DNA of 64,000 nt from Fumia sp045615345 (lineage in GTDB: Bacteria; Bacillota; Clostridia; Oscillospirales; Ruminococcaceae): the NCBI GenBank assembly GCA_045615345.1, contig JAZLER010000023.1, forward strand, positions 13,123 to 77,122. Reading direction: 5' to 3'. Shown here in pieces: positions 36,695 to 45,944 of the stretch (the first letter of the stretch is position 1; every line of letters begins with the position of its first letter). The notes beneath the pieces are model-generated. The model was given only the letters and a program-made list of their open reading frames with translations. It was not told where the DNA came from and did no database searches. A program made the position numbers and the translations under genes.

Positions 36695-38529
36695 CAGTCT
36701 TTCAATTCCTCTCGTAAAATATCTTTTATACTATCTTCGTCAAGCTTAAATTCTTTTAAAATCTCAGGGATTTTACCCTGTTTAAAGAAGTCGTTTGGCA
36801 AAGTGTGAGCTTTAAATTCACCTTTGTAACCCAGCTTGCACAAAGCGGAAAGCAAATGCTCACAAACAGAACCATTCTCTATGGTTTCTTCAAAAAATAC
36901 AATATTTTCATATTCCGAAATCTTCTTCAGAAGTTCCTCGGAAAAAGGATAAATCTTGTTTAATTTTAAAACTGTTACACCCTCACGGGCCTTGTAAAGC
37001 TCGTTAAAAACTCTGCCATAACTGATTGCAAGGACTTTTTTGCCTTCATCAATAAACTCATAATCCGAATATGAATTCAAAGAATTATAAATTCCGCAGT
37101 CAGTACCCTTAGGGTACCTTACGGCAACTACACCATCTGTTTCATAGATAGCCTTGTTAAGTAATGCTTTCAGCTCATTGTTAGTAGTTGGTGAAAAAAC
37201 AGTTACTCCAGGAATACTTGTAAGAAACGCTACATCATAAACGCCCTGATGTGTTTCACCGTCATCGCCTACGATACCTGCTCTGTCAACAGCCAAAACT
37301 ATATGAAGTTTTGCAATAGCCGCATCGTGGATAATCTGGTCATATGCTCTTTGCAAAAAAGTTGAATAAACAGCAAAAACAGGAATAAAACCTTTTATCG
37401 CAAGCCCTGATGCAAAGGTAACTGCATGCTGTTCCGCAATTCCTACATCAAAAAATCTGTTACGGTGTGCCAGAGCAAACTCATTAAGACCTGTTCCCTC
37501 TTTCATTGCAGCAGTAATAGCGCAGATTTTATCGTCATTATCGGCAAGCTCTTTCAAATAACCACCGAACACCGCAGAAAAACTCTTTGCGTGAGAAATA
37601 TCGGGGTTACCTGTTTCAACATCAAAAACGCCGACCCCGTGGTATGCCATAGGATTTTTTTCTGCATACTCATAGCCTTTTCCTTTAACAGTAACAACCT
37701 GAATAAAACTCGGTCTTTTAAGGGTTTTTGCAAGGCTGAAAGCCTCTTCAAGAGCCTTAATATCGTGTCCGTCAACAGGACCTATATAAGTAAATCCCAT
37801 TTCTTCAAAAAATGTCGAGTGATAAAGAGCATCCTTAAGACCTGTTTTCAAGGAACGGACAGCTTTTTTCACAGGTCTTCCAACAAGCGGAATATGGTCC
37901 AAAACCGTCTTGGTATCACCTTTCAACCGCAGATAACCGGGTTTTAAACGGATTCTCGAAAGATATTTTGACAACGCACCAACATTTTTACTTATAGACA
38001 TAGAATTGTGGTTTAAAACAATCACAAGGTTTGATTTACTTCTGCCAGCATTGTTTAAAGCCTCATATGCCATACCGCCTGTAAAGGCGCCGTCACCGAT
38101 AACCGCAACCGCATAATTATTGTTACCATCAAGCTGATTTGCACGGCTTATCGCAAACGCAGTGGAAACAGATGTTGAGCTGTGTCCCGAAACGGATACA
38201 TCGTGAATACTTTCGGAAGGTTTTGGAAATCCGCTCAAACCATCAAGCTGTCGCAATGTGTCAAACTTGTCTTTTCTCCCTGTGATAATCTTATGGGTGT
38301 AGCACTGATGTCCCACATCCCAGACAATACTGTCATGGGGCGTATTGAATACACGATGTAAGGCTGTTGTAAGCTCAACTGTACCTAAATTTGAGGCAAG
38401 ATGTCCCCCTGTTTTTGAAACCTTGTCAACCAAAAAAGAGCGCACTTCACTGCAAAATGCAGAAAGTTCGTCATAATTTAAGTTTTTTATATCTTCGGGA
38501 GAATTTACCTTCTCTAACATTTCATACAT
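36694..38529 (-). CDS. dxs: 1-deoxy-D-xylulose-5-phosphate synthase
   Basis: First MEP-pathway step, condensing pyruvate and glyceraldehyde 3-phosphate with thiamine diphosphate. 611 residues: DVGHQCYTHKIITGR (about 71-85), the TPP motif GDGAFTGGMAYEALNNAG (about 145-162), and the transketolase pyrimidine domain with AEQHAVTFASGLA. With ispA, uppS, dxr and ispG, five isoprenoid genes occur in three operons here. Confidence 0.97.
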   Translation of the reverse strand: MYEMLEKVNSPEDIKNLNYDELSAFCSEVRSFLVDKVSKTGGHLASNLGTVELTTALHRVFNTPHDSIVWDVGHQCYTHKIITGRKDKFDTLRQLDGLSGFPKPSESIHDVSVSGHSSTSVSTAFAISRANQLDGNNNYAVAVIGDGAFTGGMAYEALNNAGRSKSNLVIVLNHNSMSISKNVGALSKYLSRIRLKPGYLRLKGDTKTVLDHIPLVGRPVKKAVRSLKTGLKDALYHSTFFEEMGFTYIGPVDGHDIKALEEAFSLAKTLKRPSFIQVVTVKGKGYEYAEKNPMAYHGVGVFDVETGNPDISHAKSFSAVFGGYLKELADNDDKICAITAAMKEGTGLNEFALAHRNRFFDVGIAEQHAVTFASGLAIKGFIPVFAVYSTFLQRAYDQIIHDAAIAKLHIVLAVDRAGIVGDDGETHQGVYDVAFLTSIPGVTVFSPTTNNELKALLNKAIYETDGVVAVRYPKGTDCGIYNSLNSYSDYEFIDEGKKVLAISYGRVFNELYKAREGVTVLKLNKIYPFSEELLKKISEYENIVFFEETIENGSVCEHLLSALCKLGYKGEFKAHTLPNDFFKQGKIPEILKEFKLDEDSIKDILREELKD

Positions 38530-38574
38530 AAAATAACTCCTACCATACCCTGAAGAACGATAACTTTGACACGA

Positions 38575-39429
38575 TTAATAGTTTCTGTAAAGAAGTTTTG
38601 TTGTAAACTCCTTAAGATTTTCATTATTATCAAAGTTATCAAGAGCTTTTATAGCCTCGTCACTGTATTTTTTTGCAATTTCCTTTGCTTTCTCAATGCC
38701 ATAAAGCGATACAAATGTAATCTTTTTATTTTCGCTGTCACTTCCTATAGGTTTACCGAGTTCCTCTTCAGTGGAAGTCACATCTAAAATATCATCAATT
38801 ATCTGGAAAGCTACACCTAAATTATATCCGTATGCTTCAGAACTTTTGAGTTTTTCGTCATCGCAATTACCCGATGCCAGAACCCCTAACATACAGGCTG
38901 CTTCTAAAAGTGCTGCGGTTTTTCCTTTGTAAATAAGCAGTAAATCCTCAGCAGTTATATCAGGATTATTTTCATTCTTGATATCAAGCTCCTGACCGCC
39001 TATCATTCCGGTAACTCCTGCTTTTTCCGACAATATCCGGACAGCTTCTGACTTAGCTTTAGAAGGCAAATCCGCTTTAGAAATCATATTAAAAGCTAAA
39101 GTGAGCAGTCCATCACCTGCAAGAAGTGCCGTAGCCTCACCGAACTCTTTATGACAAGATGGTCTGCCGCGTCTTAAATCATCATCGTCCATACAAGGCA
39201 AATCATCATGTATAAGTGAGTATGTGTGTATCATTTCAACAGCCGAAGCAAGATGTAAAGCTTTTTCCTTTACACCACCTGACATACAGCAAAACTCGAG
39301 TGTCAGCATAGGTCTTACCCTTTTACCACCTGCCGAAAGGCTATACGCCATTGCTTGTCCTACAATACTGTTTTCATATGGTGAAACTGCATCGGATAAC
39401 GCTTTTTCTATAAGTTTTATATCACTCAT
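38575..39429 (-). CDS. ispA: Polyprenyl (farnesyl/geranyl) diphosphate synthase
   Basis: Trans-prenyl chain elongation, supplying FPP to UppS. 284 residues with both aspartate-rich motifs: DDLPCMDDDDLRRGRP (about 76-91) and FQIIDDILD (about 216-224). Its start overlaps the xseB stop by 8 bp. The product length (C10, C15 or C20) cannot be fixed by eye. Confidence 0.95.
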   Translation of the reverse strand: MSDIKLIEKALSDAVSPYENSIVGQAMAYSLSAGGKRVRPMLTLEFCCMSGGVKEKALHLASAVEMIHTYSLIHDDLPCMDDDDLRRGRPSCHKEFGEATALLAGDGLLTLAFNMISKADLPSKAKSEAVRILSEKAGVTGMIGGQELDIKNENNPDITAEDLLLIYKGKTAALLEAACMLGVLASGNCDDEKLKSSEAYGYNLGVAFQIIDDILDVTSTEEELGKPIGSDSENKKITFVSLYGIEKAKEIAKKYSDEAIKALDNFDNNENLKEFTTKLLYRNY

Positions 39430-39622
39430 TGTTTTCCTCTTTCAATTCACTGATTTTAAGTTTTGCATTTTTTAAATGCTTATCGCAAAATGAAGTATAA
39501 GCTATCCCCTCTTCATAAAGCTTTAAAGATTCTTCCAAAGAAAGAGAACCGCCTTCAAGCTTTTCCACAATCTTTTTTAAAGATTCAAGCGCTTCTTCAA
39601 AGGTTAAATTTTTATCAGTCAT
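39422..39622 (-). CDS. xseB: Exodeoxyribonuclease VII small subunit
   Basis: 66 residues, the normal size, containing TFEEALESLKKIVEKLE and LSLEESLKLYEEGI, the hairpin helices that bind XseA. An in-frame GTG at 39631 lies within AAAGGTG, so ATG 39622 is chosen. It is 5 bp after xseA. Confidence 0.95.
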   Translation of the reverse strand: MTDKNLTFEEALESLKKIVEKLEGGSLSLEESLKLYEEGIAYTSFCDKHLKNAKLKISELKEENNE

Positions 39623-39627
39623 TATAA

Positions 39628-40824
39628 TCACCTTTCAATTTTTGTGACAGTGCTGAATGCAGTACCATCTGCAAAACGGGTTTTAATCACATCATTTTCT
39701 TCTATCTGAGATATAGAAGTTATTGGTTTTTCATCATTAAAAGTTATTGAATATCCCCTTGTGAGTACCTTTAACGGACTTAAAACTTCAAGTTTCTGGG
39801 CAGAGATCAAAAATTCAGATGATTTTTTATGAGTAAGATATTCAATAGAATTATTGAGTGACTTTTTAAGTACCTCCAAAGCCTTTTCGGATTTCTCCAA
39901 CAGAAGTTCGGGGGATTTTTGAATAAGTTTTTCTTTTAATGCATCAACTTGTTTGCCCTTTTCCCATATTTTATTTTCCAGGGCTGTCTGTGCTCTTTTT
40001 AGTAAAACATTTAAATTCTGCGAAATTGTTGTAACATCGGGAGCCACAATTTCTGCAGCAGCCGATGGTGTGGGTGCTCTTAAATCAGCCACAAAGTCAG
40101 CAATGGTGAAGTCAACCTCGTGCCCTACTGCCGAAATTATGGGAATTTCACAGTTATAAATGGCATATGCCACTCTTTCGTCATTGAAAGCCCATAAATC
40201 CTCGACAGAACCGCCACCGCGCCCTACAATAAGGACATCGACACCATATTCTTCGGCATTTTTAATCCCCTCACAAATCGATAAAGGAGCATTTTCACCC
40301 TGCACAAGTGCAGGAAACAACAAAACCTCACCAATAGGATAACGCCTGCTCAAAACATTTAAGATATCCTGAATTGCAGCACCTGTTTTTGCCGTAACAA
40401 CACCGATTTTCTTTGGAAGCTCGGGCAACGTTTTTTTATGCGACTCGTCAAAAAGTCCAAGGCGCCCAAGCTTTTCTTTAAGCTGTTCAAAAGCCATATA
40501 CAAGGCGCCTAGGCCTTCAGGCTGCATATCCGCACATATTATCTGGCATATCCCATCACGCTCGTAAAGATTTACAGACCCGAAAATAATTACTTTCATA
40601 CCATTTTCAGGGGTAAATTTAAGTGAGAGAGCATTCAAGCGGAACATAACAGCTTTTATTGATGACTTTTCATCCTTTAAGGTAAAATAGTAATGTCCCG
40701 TCTTTATGTGATTTGTAAAATTTGAGATTTCGCCACTGACAAAGATACTTTTTGTATTCACATCTTCATCAATAACACTTTTTAAGTATCCGTTAACCTG
40801 AGAAACAGTAAGGATATTATTCAT
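39628..40824 (-). CDS. xseA: Exodeoxyribonuclease VII large subunit
   Basis: Catalytic subunit of the single-strand exonuclease. 398 residues: an N-terminal OB fold (ISNFTNHIKTGHYYFTLKD, about 34-52), then the catalytic domain with VGRGGGSVEDLWAFND (about 201-216), AVGHEVDFTIADFVADLRA and PTPSAAAE, then a helical C-terminus. Confidence 0.96.
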   Translation of the reverse strand: MNNILTVSQVNGYLKSVIDEDVNTKSIFVSGEISNFTNHIKTGHYYFTLKDEKSSIKAVMFRLNALSLKFTPENGMKVIIFGSVNLYERDGICQIICADMQPEGLGALYMAFEQLKEKLGRLGLFDESHKKTLPELPKKIGVVTAKTGAAIQDILNVLSRRYPIGEVLLFPALVQGENAPLSICEGIKNAEEYGVDVLIVGRGGGSVEDLWAFNDERVAYAIYNCEIPIISAVGHEVDFTIADFVADLRAPTPSAAAEIVAPDVTTISQNLNVLLKRAQTALENKIWEKGKQVDALKEKLIQKSPELLLEKSEKALEVLKKSLNNSIEYLTHKKSSEFLISAQKLEVLSPLKVLTRGYSITFNDEKPITSISQIEENDVIKTRFADGTAFSTVTKIER

Positions 40825-40833
40825 AATAAACTC

Positions 40834-41748
40834 CTAAAGACTTGCTAAAATCGCAATTCCTGCGGCATTATCGGAAGAAAATTGCGGTTTTGCAAAAAAT
40901 CCGTTATACTTTTCTTCCACATTCTTTTTAATAATCGAATTTGACATAACTCCCCCGGCGTAGATAAAAGGAAGATTTCCGTATTCTTTTGTAAGTTCGT
41001 CAGTCATAGAAAAAATAGCTGATTTTATAGCTTCAAGACAGTATGCCGCGATATATTCGGGACTTTTACCATCGGTTAAAAGCTTCTCACATTTATTCTG
41101 AACCCCCGAAAGACAACAGTTTACACCTTTCATTGTGGGCTTTATACGAATATTCTCGTTATTTTTAAGGGCGAGCTTTTCAAGCTGCGGACCACATGGG
41201 AAATCAAGCCCGAGCATTACCCCTACCCTGTCCACAAGCTGTCCTGCTTTAAGGTCAAGGGAAGATGCCACAAGTTTTATATCAAAAAGTTTTTCATTAG
41301 GAGTTACTAAAAGTGCATCGGTGGTACCGCCTGAAATGTGAAAAGCAATAAACTTCTCATTCATAAACGAAAGCTTGTCTGCACTGTAAAGCGCAGATAC
41401 AATATGTCCCTCCTGATGTGAAAACTTGAAAACAGGCACTCCCAGAACTGAACCTAAAGACTCAGCTATTGTTTCACCTACAAGAAAGCAAGGCATATAA
41501 GAGCCCTCAGCTCTTCTTGGAAAAGCTGAAACTCCTATTGCCTTTACAGGTTTTATTTTATTCTTCATAACTTCACTGACAAGTGAAGAAATCTGTTTTA
41601 TATGGGAAAAAACCGCATCACTCTGACGGAGCCCGAGGCTCCCTTTTTCAGTAGGAAGCAGTTTCTTTTCCATAAAAATTTCATTGGTTTCACTGTCAAA
41701 AAGAGCAACTGAAGTAGTATAATTGCTGGTATCTAACCCTAAGTACAT
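40834..41748 (-). CDS. TsaD/Kae1-like (M22 family) protein, paralogue type
   Basis: 304 residues, shorter than TsaD (about 335-350). It keeps the ASKHA motifs: GLDTSNYTTSVAL (4-16), the iron/zinc ligands HQEGH (about 110-114), ISGGTTDALLV (about 137-147) and SSDNAAGIA with the third metal Asp near the end. The segment KAIGVSAFPRRAEGSYMPC replaces the usual TsaD stretch with RGPG. Such proteins are found between nusB and xseA in many Clostridia and are often annotated as O-sialoglycoprotein endopeptidase. The exact function is not established; it may act in tRNA t6A modification or on another carbamoyl-transfer reaction. Confidence 0.8.
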   Translation of the reverse strand: MYLGLDTSNYTTSVALFDSETNEIFMEKKLLPTEKGSLGLRQSDAVFSHIKQISSLVSEVMKNKIKPVKAIGVSAFPRRAEGSYMPCFLVGETIAESLGSVLGVPVFKFSHQEGHIVSALYSADKLSFMNEKFIAFHISGGTTDALLVTPNEKLFDIKLVASSLDLKAGQLVDRVGVMLGLDFPCGPQLEKLALKNNENIRIKPTMKGVNCCLSGVQNKCEKLLTDGKSPEYIAAYCLEAIKSAIFSMTDELTKEYGNLPFIYAGGVMSNSIIKKNVEEKYNGFFAKPQFSSDNAAGIAILASL

Positions 41749-42150
41749 TTAAAGACCTCTTACAACAGAACCGATAATTCCGTTTACAAAAGAAACGTCT
41801 TCATCAAATGCAAAGGTTTCAGCGAGTTTTACGCATTCACTTGCAACGATATCGTTGTCAATATCATCATAAAGAATTTCATAAACGCCAAGTCTTAAAA
41901 TAGCAAGACTTACCTTTGAAATACGCTCTTTTTTCCAGTTTTTAAGATTTTTTTCGATAAGTACATCGATATCACCAAGGTTTTCAAAAACACCTCTGAA
42001 CATCGCTTCAACATCTTCGTTAACTGTAATACAGTCACATTCTTCAGCTAAATTTAAGATTTCATCAACAGTTTCTTCCTCACGGAAAAGCTTTTCAAAA
42101 ACGAGCAAAAAAGCATTTTCACGCATCTGATGTCTAGTGATTTTTTTCAT
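41749..42150 (-). CDS. nusB: Transcription antitermination protein NusB
   Basis: Binds boxA RNA with NusE (S10) in rRNA antitermination. 133 residues, all-helical, with MRENAFLLVFEKLF near the N-terminus and LRLGVYEILYDDIDNDIVAS (about 85-104) as family signatures. It is 18 bp after the Asp23 gene. Confidence 0.96.
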   Translation of the reverse strand: MKKITRHQMRENAFLLVFEKLFREEETVDEILNLAEECDCITVNEDVEAMFRGVFENLGDIDVLIEKNLKNWKKERISKVSLAILRLGVYEILYDDIDNDIVASECVKLAETFAFDEDVSFVNGIIGSVVRGL

Positions 42151-42168
42151 AGAAATACTCCAAAAAAA

Positions 42169-42525
42169 TTATTTTTCGTCCTTTGTTTTAGCGCCTGCAA
42201 CATAAACATTAACCTTGTTTACAGCAACCCCGGTCATATCCTGAACTGTATCTTTCACCCTTGCCTGAACAGTTTCAGCAACAGGTTTAACCTTAACACC
42301 ATAATCAAGATTAATATTGATATCAATAGCAGCAGAGTCAGCTGAAAGTGTAACATTGATAGGTTTGAGTGTTACATTTTTAATCATCATTTCGGAAGCA
42401 GAAACTAAAGGTGTTGCAAGTGAATGAACGCCATCAGTTTCGCTCAGAACTGTTTTAACGATAGTTTCGATAACATCTTCGGAAATTTTTATACTTCCTG
42501 TAGCCTTTGTGTTCTTAAGTTCCAT
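42169..42525 (-). CDS. Asp23/Gls24 family envelope stress protein
   Basis: 118 residues of the DUF322 family (ATGSIKISEDVIETIVKTVL, then GVKVKPVAETVQARVKDTVQ). In S. aureus Asp23 is membrane-associated through AmaP and linked to wall stress; no AmaP is next to this one. It heads the 14-gene operon, where the asp23-nusB pair is a standard Clostridia arrangement. Start: AGGAGG seven bases before the ATG. Confidence 0.93.
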   Translation of the reverse strand: MELKNTKATGSIKISEDVIETIVKTVLSETDGVHSLATPLVSASEMMIKNVTLKPINVTLSADSAAIDININLDYGVKVKPVAETVQARVKDTVQDMTGVAVNKVNVYVAGAKTKDEK

Positions 42526-42580
42526 ATTACGACCTCCTGTTTATAGAAAAACTTAAAAATGCATATTTTTATACATATAC

Positions 42581-42608
42581 ATTATACCACATTTTTATAA
42601 ATAAACAA
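42581..42608 (-). promoter_or_regulatory. Promoter of the asp23-nusB-...-ridA operon
   Basis: Minus-strand TTGTTT (42603-42608), 16 bp, TATAAT (42581-42586). The next visible terminator is at 30718, so up to 14 genes over 11.8 kb may be on one transcript; internal promoters cannot be excluded. Confidence 0.55.
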
Positions 42609-42652
42609 GCTTTTTGATACGAAAATATACAAAAAATTTAAAAATATACAAA

Positions 42653-42678
42653 AAGCCCTGCAGAAAACTGCAAGGCTT
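42653..42678 (-). terminator. Terminator of the spoIIIA operon
   Basis: Minus-strand AAGCC-TGCAG / CTGCA-GGCTT stem with one mismatch and loop TTTT, then TTTGTATATTTT, 4 bp after the spoIIIAH stop codon. Confidence 0.75.
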
Positions 42679-42682
42679 ATTT

Positions 42683-43219
42683 CTATTTTACTTCATCCAC
42701 TACTATTGAATCGGCAGGCATATTGGTTTCTTCAACAATAATATTCTTAATTTGTGCCGCCTGTTCGGGAGTAAGGCCCTCGGTTTTCACGATAACTTTA
42801 ACCTTTTTGCTGTCAACAAAAGCAAGGCACTCCGAGAACCCTTTTGCCTTTACCAAAGTTTCAATTTTGTTTTCACTTTCAATAAAACCTGAAACTTCCA
42901 GAGCTTTTGAAGCGGCTATTTCCTTTTCTTCCTCAGTAAGATTACCCATACTCAGGGTATTTGCAAGTGTTTCAACAGATTCATCTCTTGCTTTTTGCCT
43001 TTCGAGTCTTGCGTTCATAAAATACTCATCAGGCTTTACATCAGTAAGTTGTGCTTCGCCGTATGTACGCTCCTCATTTACAGAATCGGCAGAAGTTGTG
43101 ATGTCGTACCCGGTTGTACCCTCGGTAAAGGTGTAATTAAGATAAATAGCAACACCAAGTACCAGAACAAGTGAAGCTAAAACTATCTGTTTTTTTCCTA
43201 AAATCATATTAAATTTCAT
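42683..43219 (-). CDS. spoIIIAH: Stage III sporulation protein AH
   Basis: Mother-cell membrane protein whose outer domain pairs with forespore SpoIIQ and, with SpoIIIAG, builds the channel between the cells. 178 residues: one N-terminal membrane helix (QIVLASLVLVLGVAIYLNYT), a long charged helix (MNARLERQKARDESVETLAN) and a C-terminal EscJ/PrgK-like ring-building fold (VKVIVKTEGLTPEQAAQIKN). An in-frame TTG at 43228 overlaps AAAGGA, so ATG 43219 is chosen. No spoIIQ is in the window. Confidence 0.94.
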   Translation of the reverse strand: MKFNMILGKKQIVLASLVLVLGVAIYLNYTFTEGTTGYDITTSADSVNEERTYGEAQLTDVKPDEYFMNARLERQKARDESVETLANTLSMGNLTEEEKEIAASKALEVSGFIESENKIETLVKAKGFSECLAFVDSKKVKVIVKTEGLTPEQAAQIKNIIVEETNMPADSIVVDEVK

Positions 43220-43224
43220 AATAA

Positions 43225-43737
43225 TCAATCCTTTCCTCGTTTTGAAATATATACACGGTTTGCACCTATATCAAGAGCAGTCGTCACAGCATTTAAAATT
43301 TCATTTTTGACATAAACACTGTCTGCCCCATCACAAACAACCAAAACCCCCTTTATTTCAGGATCCGTACGGGATTTTATGACAGTATTTCTGCCATCTT
43401 TCCCATCAGTCAATACATAATTTTCCTCGATTCTTTTCAAGGTATCGGAAATATCGGTTTTATTTTCTTTTAAAAACTGAGTTTCTCCGCTTCCTTTCAA
43501 AGTAATCAGCACCTTTGTCCTGCCGGCACCTTTAATATCCGATATATAATCCTTTAAATCCTCTTCAAGAGCTTTCTTGTATTCAACCGAAGAATATGTT
43601 TCCTCTTCAATCGTCTCTTGTTTTTCTGTCGGTATAAATTGTGACACGAATATAAAGAAAATCCCTAAAAAACCGAGTATCACGATAACTTTTGCTTTTT
43701 TATCGCTGTTTTTGAATACATTTAAAATTTTTTGCAT
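43225..43737 (-). CDS. spoIIIAG: Stage III sporulation protein AG
   Basis: Forms the large ring of the feeding-tube channel. 170 residues: a membrane helix near 16-35 (VIVILGFLGIFFIFVSQFI), then a ring-building domain with IKGAGRTKVLITLKGSGE (about 70-87) and KGVLVVCDGADSVYVKNEI. ATG 43737 behind GAAGGGG is preferred to a TTG 18 bases upstream. It is 1 bp after spoIIIAF. Confidence 0.93.
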   Translation of the reverse strand: MQKILNVFKNSDKKAKVIVILGFLGIFFIFVSQFIPTEKQETIEEETYSSVEYKKALEEDLKDYISDIKGAGRTKVLITLKGSGETQFLKENKTDISDTLKRIEENYVLTDGKDGRNTVIKSRTDPEIKGVLVVCDGADSVYVKNEILNAVTTALDIGANRVYISKRGKD

Positions 43738-43738
43738 C

Positions 43739-44224
43739 TTATTCCCCTTCAACAAAAGTTACAACGCAGTCAACAGAAAAAAAACTGTTAATTTCACTTA
43801 TTGCCTTTTCACTTTTGTTTTTGTCCGAATTATTTAAAGTAATATTAACACTGGTAATATCTATGCTTTGATTATCGTTAACATTCGTCATAATTTCAAT
43901 TTTTTCAGGAACAATATCATATTTTTCAAAAACAGATTTTGCAGTTATTAAAAGTTCCCTTTTAAAACTTTCAATTATTTCCTTATTATAAAGTTCAGTT
44001 AAATTGTTGTATGCCTTGTTTTCGTTAAGTTCATAATCATATGAAAATTTTGAAAAATCAGTTCTGACATTAAAAATCGGCGCAACTATAGAAATTATCA
44101 GGAATAAATGTATTGCAAGCCTAACGCTTTTTACCGTGTTCCCCGATGGTAAAAGCATCAAAAATATCCCGGTTATAACCAAAACAACGCAGATTATATA
44201 CCCTGTTTCACGCAATGAATTCAT
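43739..44224 (-). CDS. spoIIIAF: Stage III sporulation protein AF
   Basis: 161 residues with two N-terminal membrane helices (YIICVVLVITGIFLMLLP and LAIHLFLIISIVAPIF) and a soluble C-terminal alpha/beta domain, as in SpoIIIAF of other species. The reading frame extends 22 codons further upstream into spoIIIAE, but ATG 44224 behind GGGGGCTG overlaps the spoIIIAE end only at the junction and fits the family start. Confidence 0.9.
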   Translation of the reverse strand: MNSLRETGYIICVVLVITGIFLMLLPSGNTVKSVRLAIHLFLIISIVAPIFNVRTDFSKFSYDYELNENKAYNNLTELYNKEIIESFKRELLITAKSVFEKYDIVPEKIEIMTNVNDNQSIDITSVNITLNNSDKNKSEKAISEINSFFSVDCVVTFVEGE

Positions 44225-44226
44225 AA

Positions 44227-45336
44227 TCAGCCCCCGTTTGAGAGTATCAGAATTATCGTTATCGATACTATTATCATAAGCCCGTAGCAAAGTGTCACTG
44301 ACAGCATCACAGAGAGCACCGAAGACACTGATTTTAAAACCGATACCTCCTCTTTCCTTTCAAACAACTCGCCTATACTCGTTGACAGAGAAACTGAAAT
44401 CATCATAAGAATTATCTCAATAATCATCGGCAGATAGCTTAGTATCATAGCAAGTATACCGAACACACCAACTGTACTCTTAACAATGCCCATACACCCC
44501 GAAAGCGAGCTGTATGCCTCACTTAAAGCACCACCAACTATCGGTATAAACGAACTGATAACAAATTTTGTTGCCTTTACAGATACTGTATCAGCTGAAG
44601 TTGAAACCAAGCCCTTTATAGTAAGAAGCCCGACAAAGACCGTCATACAGAATGTCAGAAGCCATGTAGAGGCAGTCTTCAAAGACTTGGTAAGCCCGTC
44701 CACCTTGAATACTCCAAGTGAAGCACCTACGATACTTATTGCAAGAAAAATCCCCACAAGCGGGATTATTATATTTACGATCCCCTGTGAAAAAAGCTGT
44801 ACTGCGCCAAAAACAGTACTGTGATACACAAGTGATGAAGCAACCTTCCCAGATGCCGCCGTAACCCCCGAAAAAACAGGGATAAAACTTAAAAGGAAGT
44901 AGGACATATCTTTGATGTTTACCGAAGATTTTTTAATGCATTCTATAACAGAAGATGCAAGTATAGTTGATATCGAGAGCGAAATCACAGCCGAAAAAAC
45001 TATATTTTTTGAAACTCCCTCTTTCATTGCCGACACCAAAGAAGAAAGAATAATTATCCCCGTAATACTTAAAAACAATTTAAAAGGTTTATTGACTTTA
45101 TCTTTTGCAACAGAAATTATGTAATCAAAAGCATTTGAAAGTGTCAGTTTATCGGTGCTTTTTGCATCAAAACCATCGTCAAAATATTCCTTACTTTCTT
45201 GTGGAAGCAAGGATATAAGTTCATTTATACCGCTTGCCGACAGTGATTTATCAATAAGCTCTTCTTCAGCGGCAAAAGCAGTCACGGGAAGTATTGTGAT
45301 TATCATAATTATCAGAAAAATCTTTTTCATTTTCAA
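44227..45336 (-). CDS. spoIIIAE: Stage III sporulation protein AE
   Basis: Polytopic membrane protein proposed to be the permease-like part of the SpoIIIA transporter. 369 residues: a cleavable signal peptide (IIMIITILPVTAFA, cut near residue 22), a linker, then about eight membrane helices. Conserved segments include FIPVFSGVTAASGK (about 152-165) and SSFIPIVGGALSEAYSSL (about 264-281). Confidence 0.96.
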   Translation of the reverse strand: MKMKKIFLIIMIITILPVTAFAAEEELIDKSLSASGINELISLLPQESKEYFDDGFDAKSTDKLTLSNAFDYIISVAKDKVNKPFKLFLSITGIIILSSLVSAMKEGVSKNIVFSAVISLSISTILASSVIECIKKSSVNIKDMSYFLLSFIPVFSGVTAASGKVASSLVYHSTVFGAVQLFSQGIVNIIIPLVGIFLAISIVGASLGVFKVDGLTKSLKTASTWLLTFCMTVFVGLLTIKGLVSTSADTVSVKATKFVISSFIPIVGGALSEAYSSLSGCMGIVKSTVGVFGILAMILSYLPMIIEIILMMISVSLSTSIGELFERKEEVSVLKSVSSVLSVMLSVTLCYGLMIIVSITIILILSNGG

Positions 45337-45342
45337 AATCCT

Positions 45343-45732
45343 TTACAGATGTATAAGCTCCAAAGACAAACTGAGCAGCTCTTCAAACATAGGGACTGCT
45401 GTTATTAAAATAGCAGTTTTGCCGGCAAGTTCTACTTTGGAAGCCAGACTCAGGTATCCCGATTCTCTGCATATTTCTGTACCTATCTCCGCAATATAGG
45501 AAATCCCTAAAGCCTTTAAAATAATTTTGATGTATTGTGAAGAAAAATTCGCTCTTGCCATAATACCACGCACCGTGGAAAAAAGCGGTATCATATCAAC
45601 GAGTATGAGCGAAAAAACAAACACCGTTCCCAAAACAGTTATAAGCAAAGAAAACTCAGGCTTGTACTGTTTTAAAAGAAGCGAAAATGCTGAAACCACA
45701 ATACATATTCCAACAATCGAAATGAGGTTCAT
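45343..45732 (-). CDS. spoIIIAD: Stage III sporulation protein AD
   Basis: 129 residues, four membrane helices, with IKIILKALGISYIAEIGTEI (about 68-87), typical of SpoIIIAD. ATG 45732 overlaps the spoIIIAC stop; an in-frame TTG 15 bases upstream lies inside spoIIIAC. Confidence 0.94.
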   Translation of the reverse strand: MNLISIVGICIVVSAFSLLLKQYKPEFSLLITVLGTVFVFSLILVDMIPLFSTVRGIMARANFSSQYIKIILKALGISYIAEIGTEICRESGYLSLASKVELAGKTAILITAVPMFEELLSLSLELIHL

Positions 45733-45733
45733 A

Positions 45734-45931
45734 TCAATATAACCCAAACAATTGCTTTATTGTGTCAAATAAATCACTTATCTGTGTCACAATCATCATA
45801 AGCACCACTATAAGCCCAGCAAGTGTTGTCATCATTCCCTGTTCTTCCCTGCCCGAGCGTATCAGAACCTGATTTAAAACCGCTACTATAATTCCTATTG
45901 CGGCAATTTTAAATATCAAATCAACTTCCAT
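45734..45931 (-). CDS. spoIIIAC: Stage III sporulation protein AC
   Basis: 65 residues with two membrane helices (LIFKIAAIGIIVAVLNQVLI and TTLAGLIVVLMMIVTQI) joined by the conserved SGREEQG loop. The normal family length is 64-68. ATG 45931 follows GAGGGGAC; a TTG 21 bases upstream was rejected. Confidence 0.95.
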   Translation of the reverse strand: MEVDLIFKIAAIGIIVAVLNQVLIRSGREEQGMMTTLAGLIVVLMMIVTQISDLFDTIKQLFGLY

Positions 45932-45944
45932 ATTCTTGTCCCCT

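Noticed and set aside
40834..41748. Calling this gene tsaD outright
   Set aside because: Metal ligands fit, but length and the central motif differ from TsaD, and the position between nusB and xseA is that of a known paralogue group. Left without a gene symbol.
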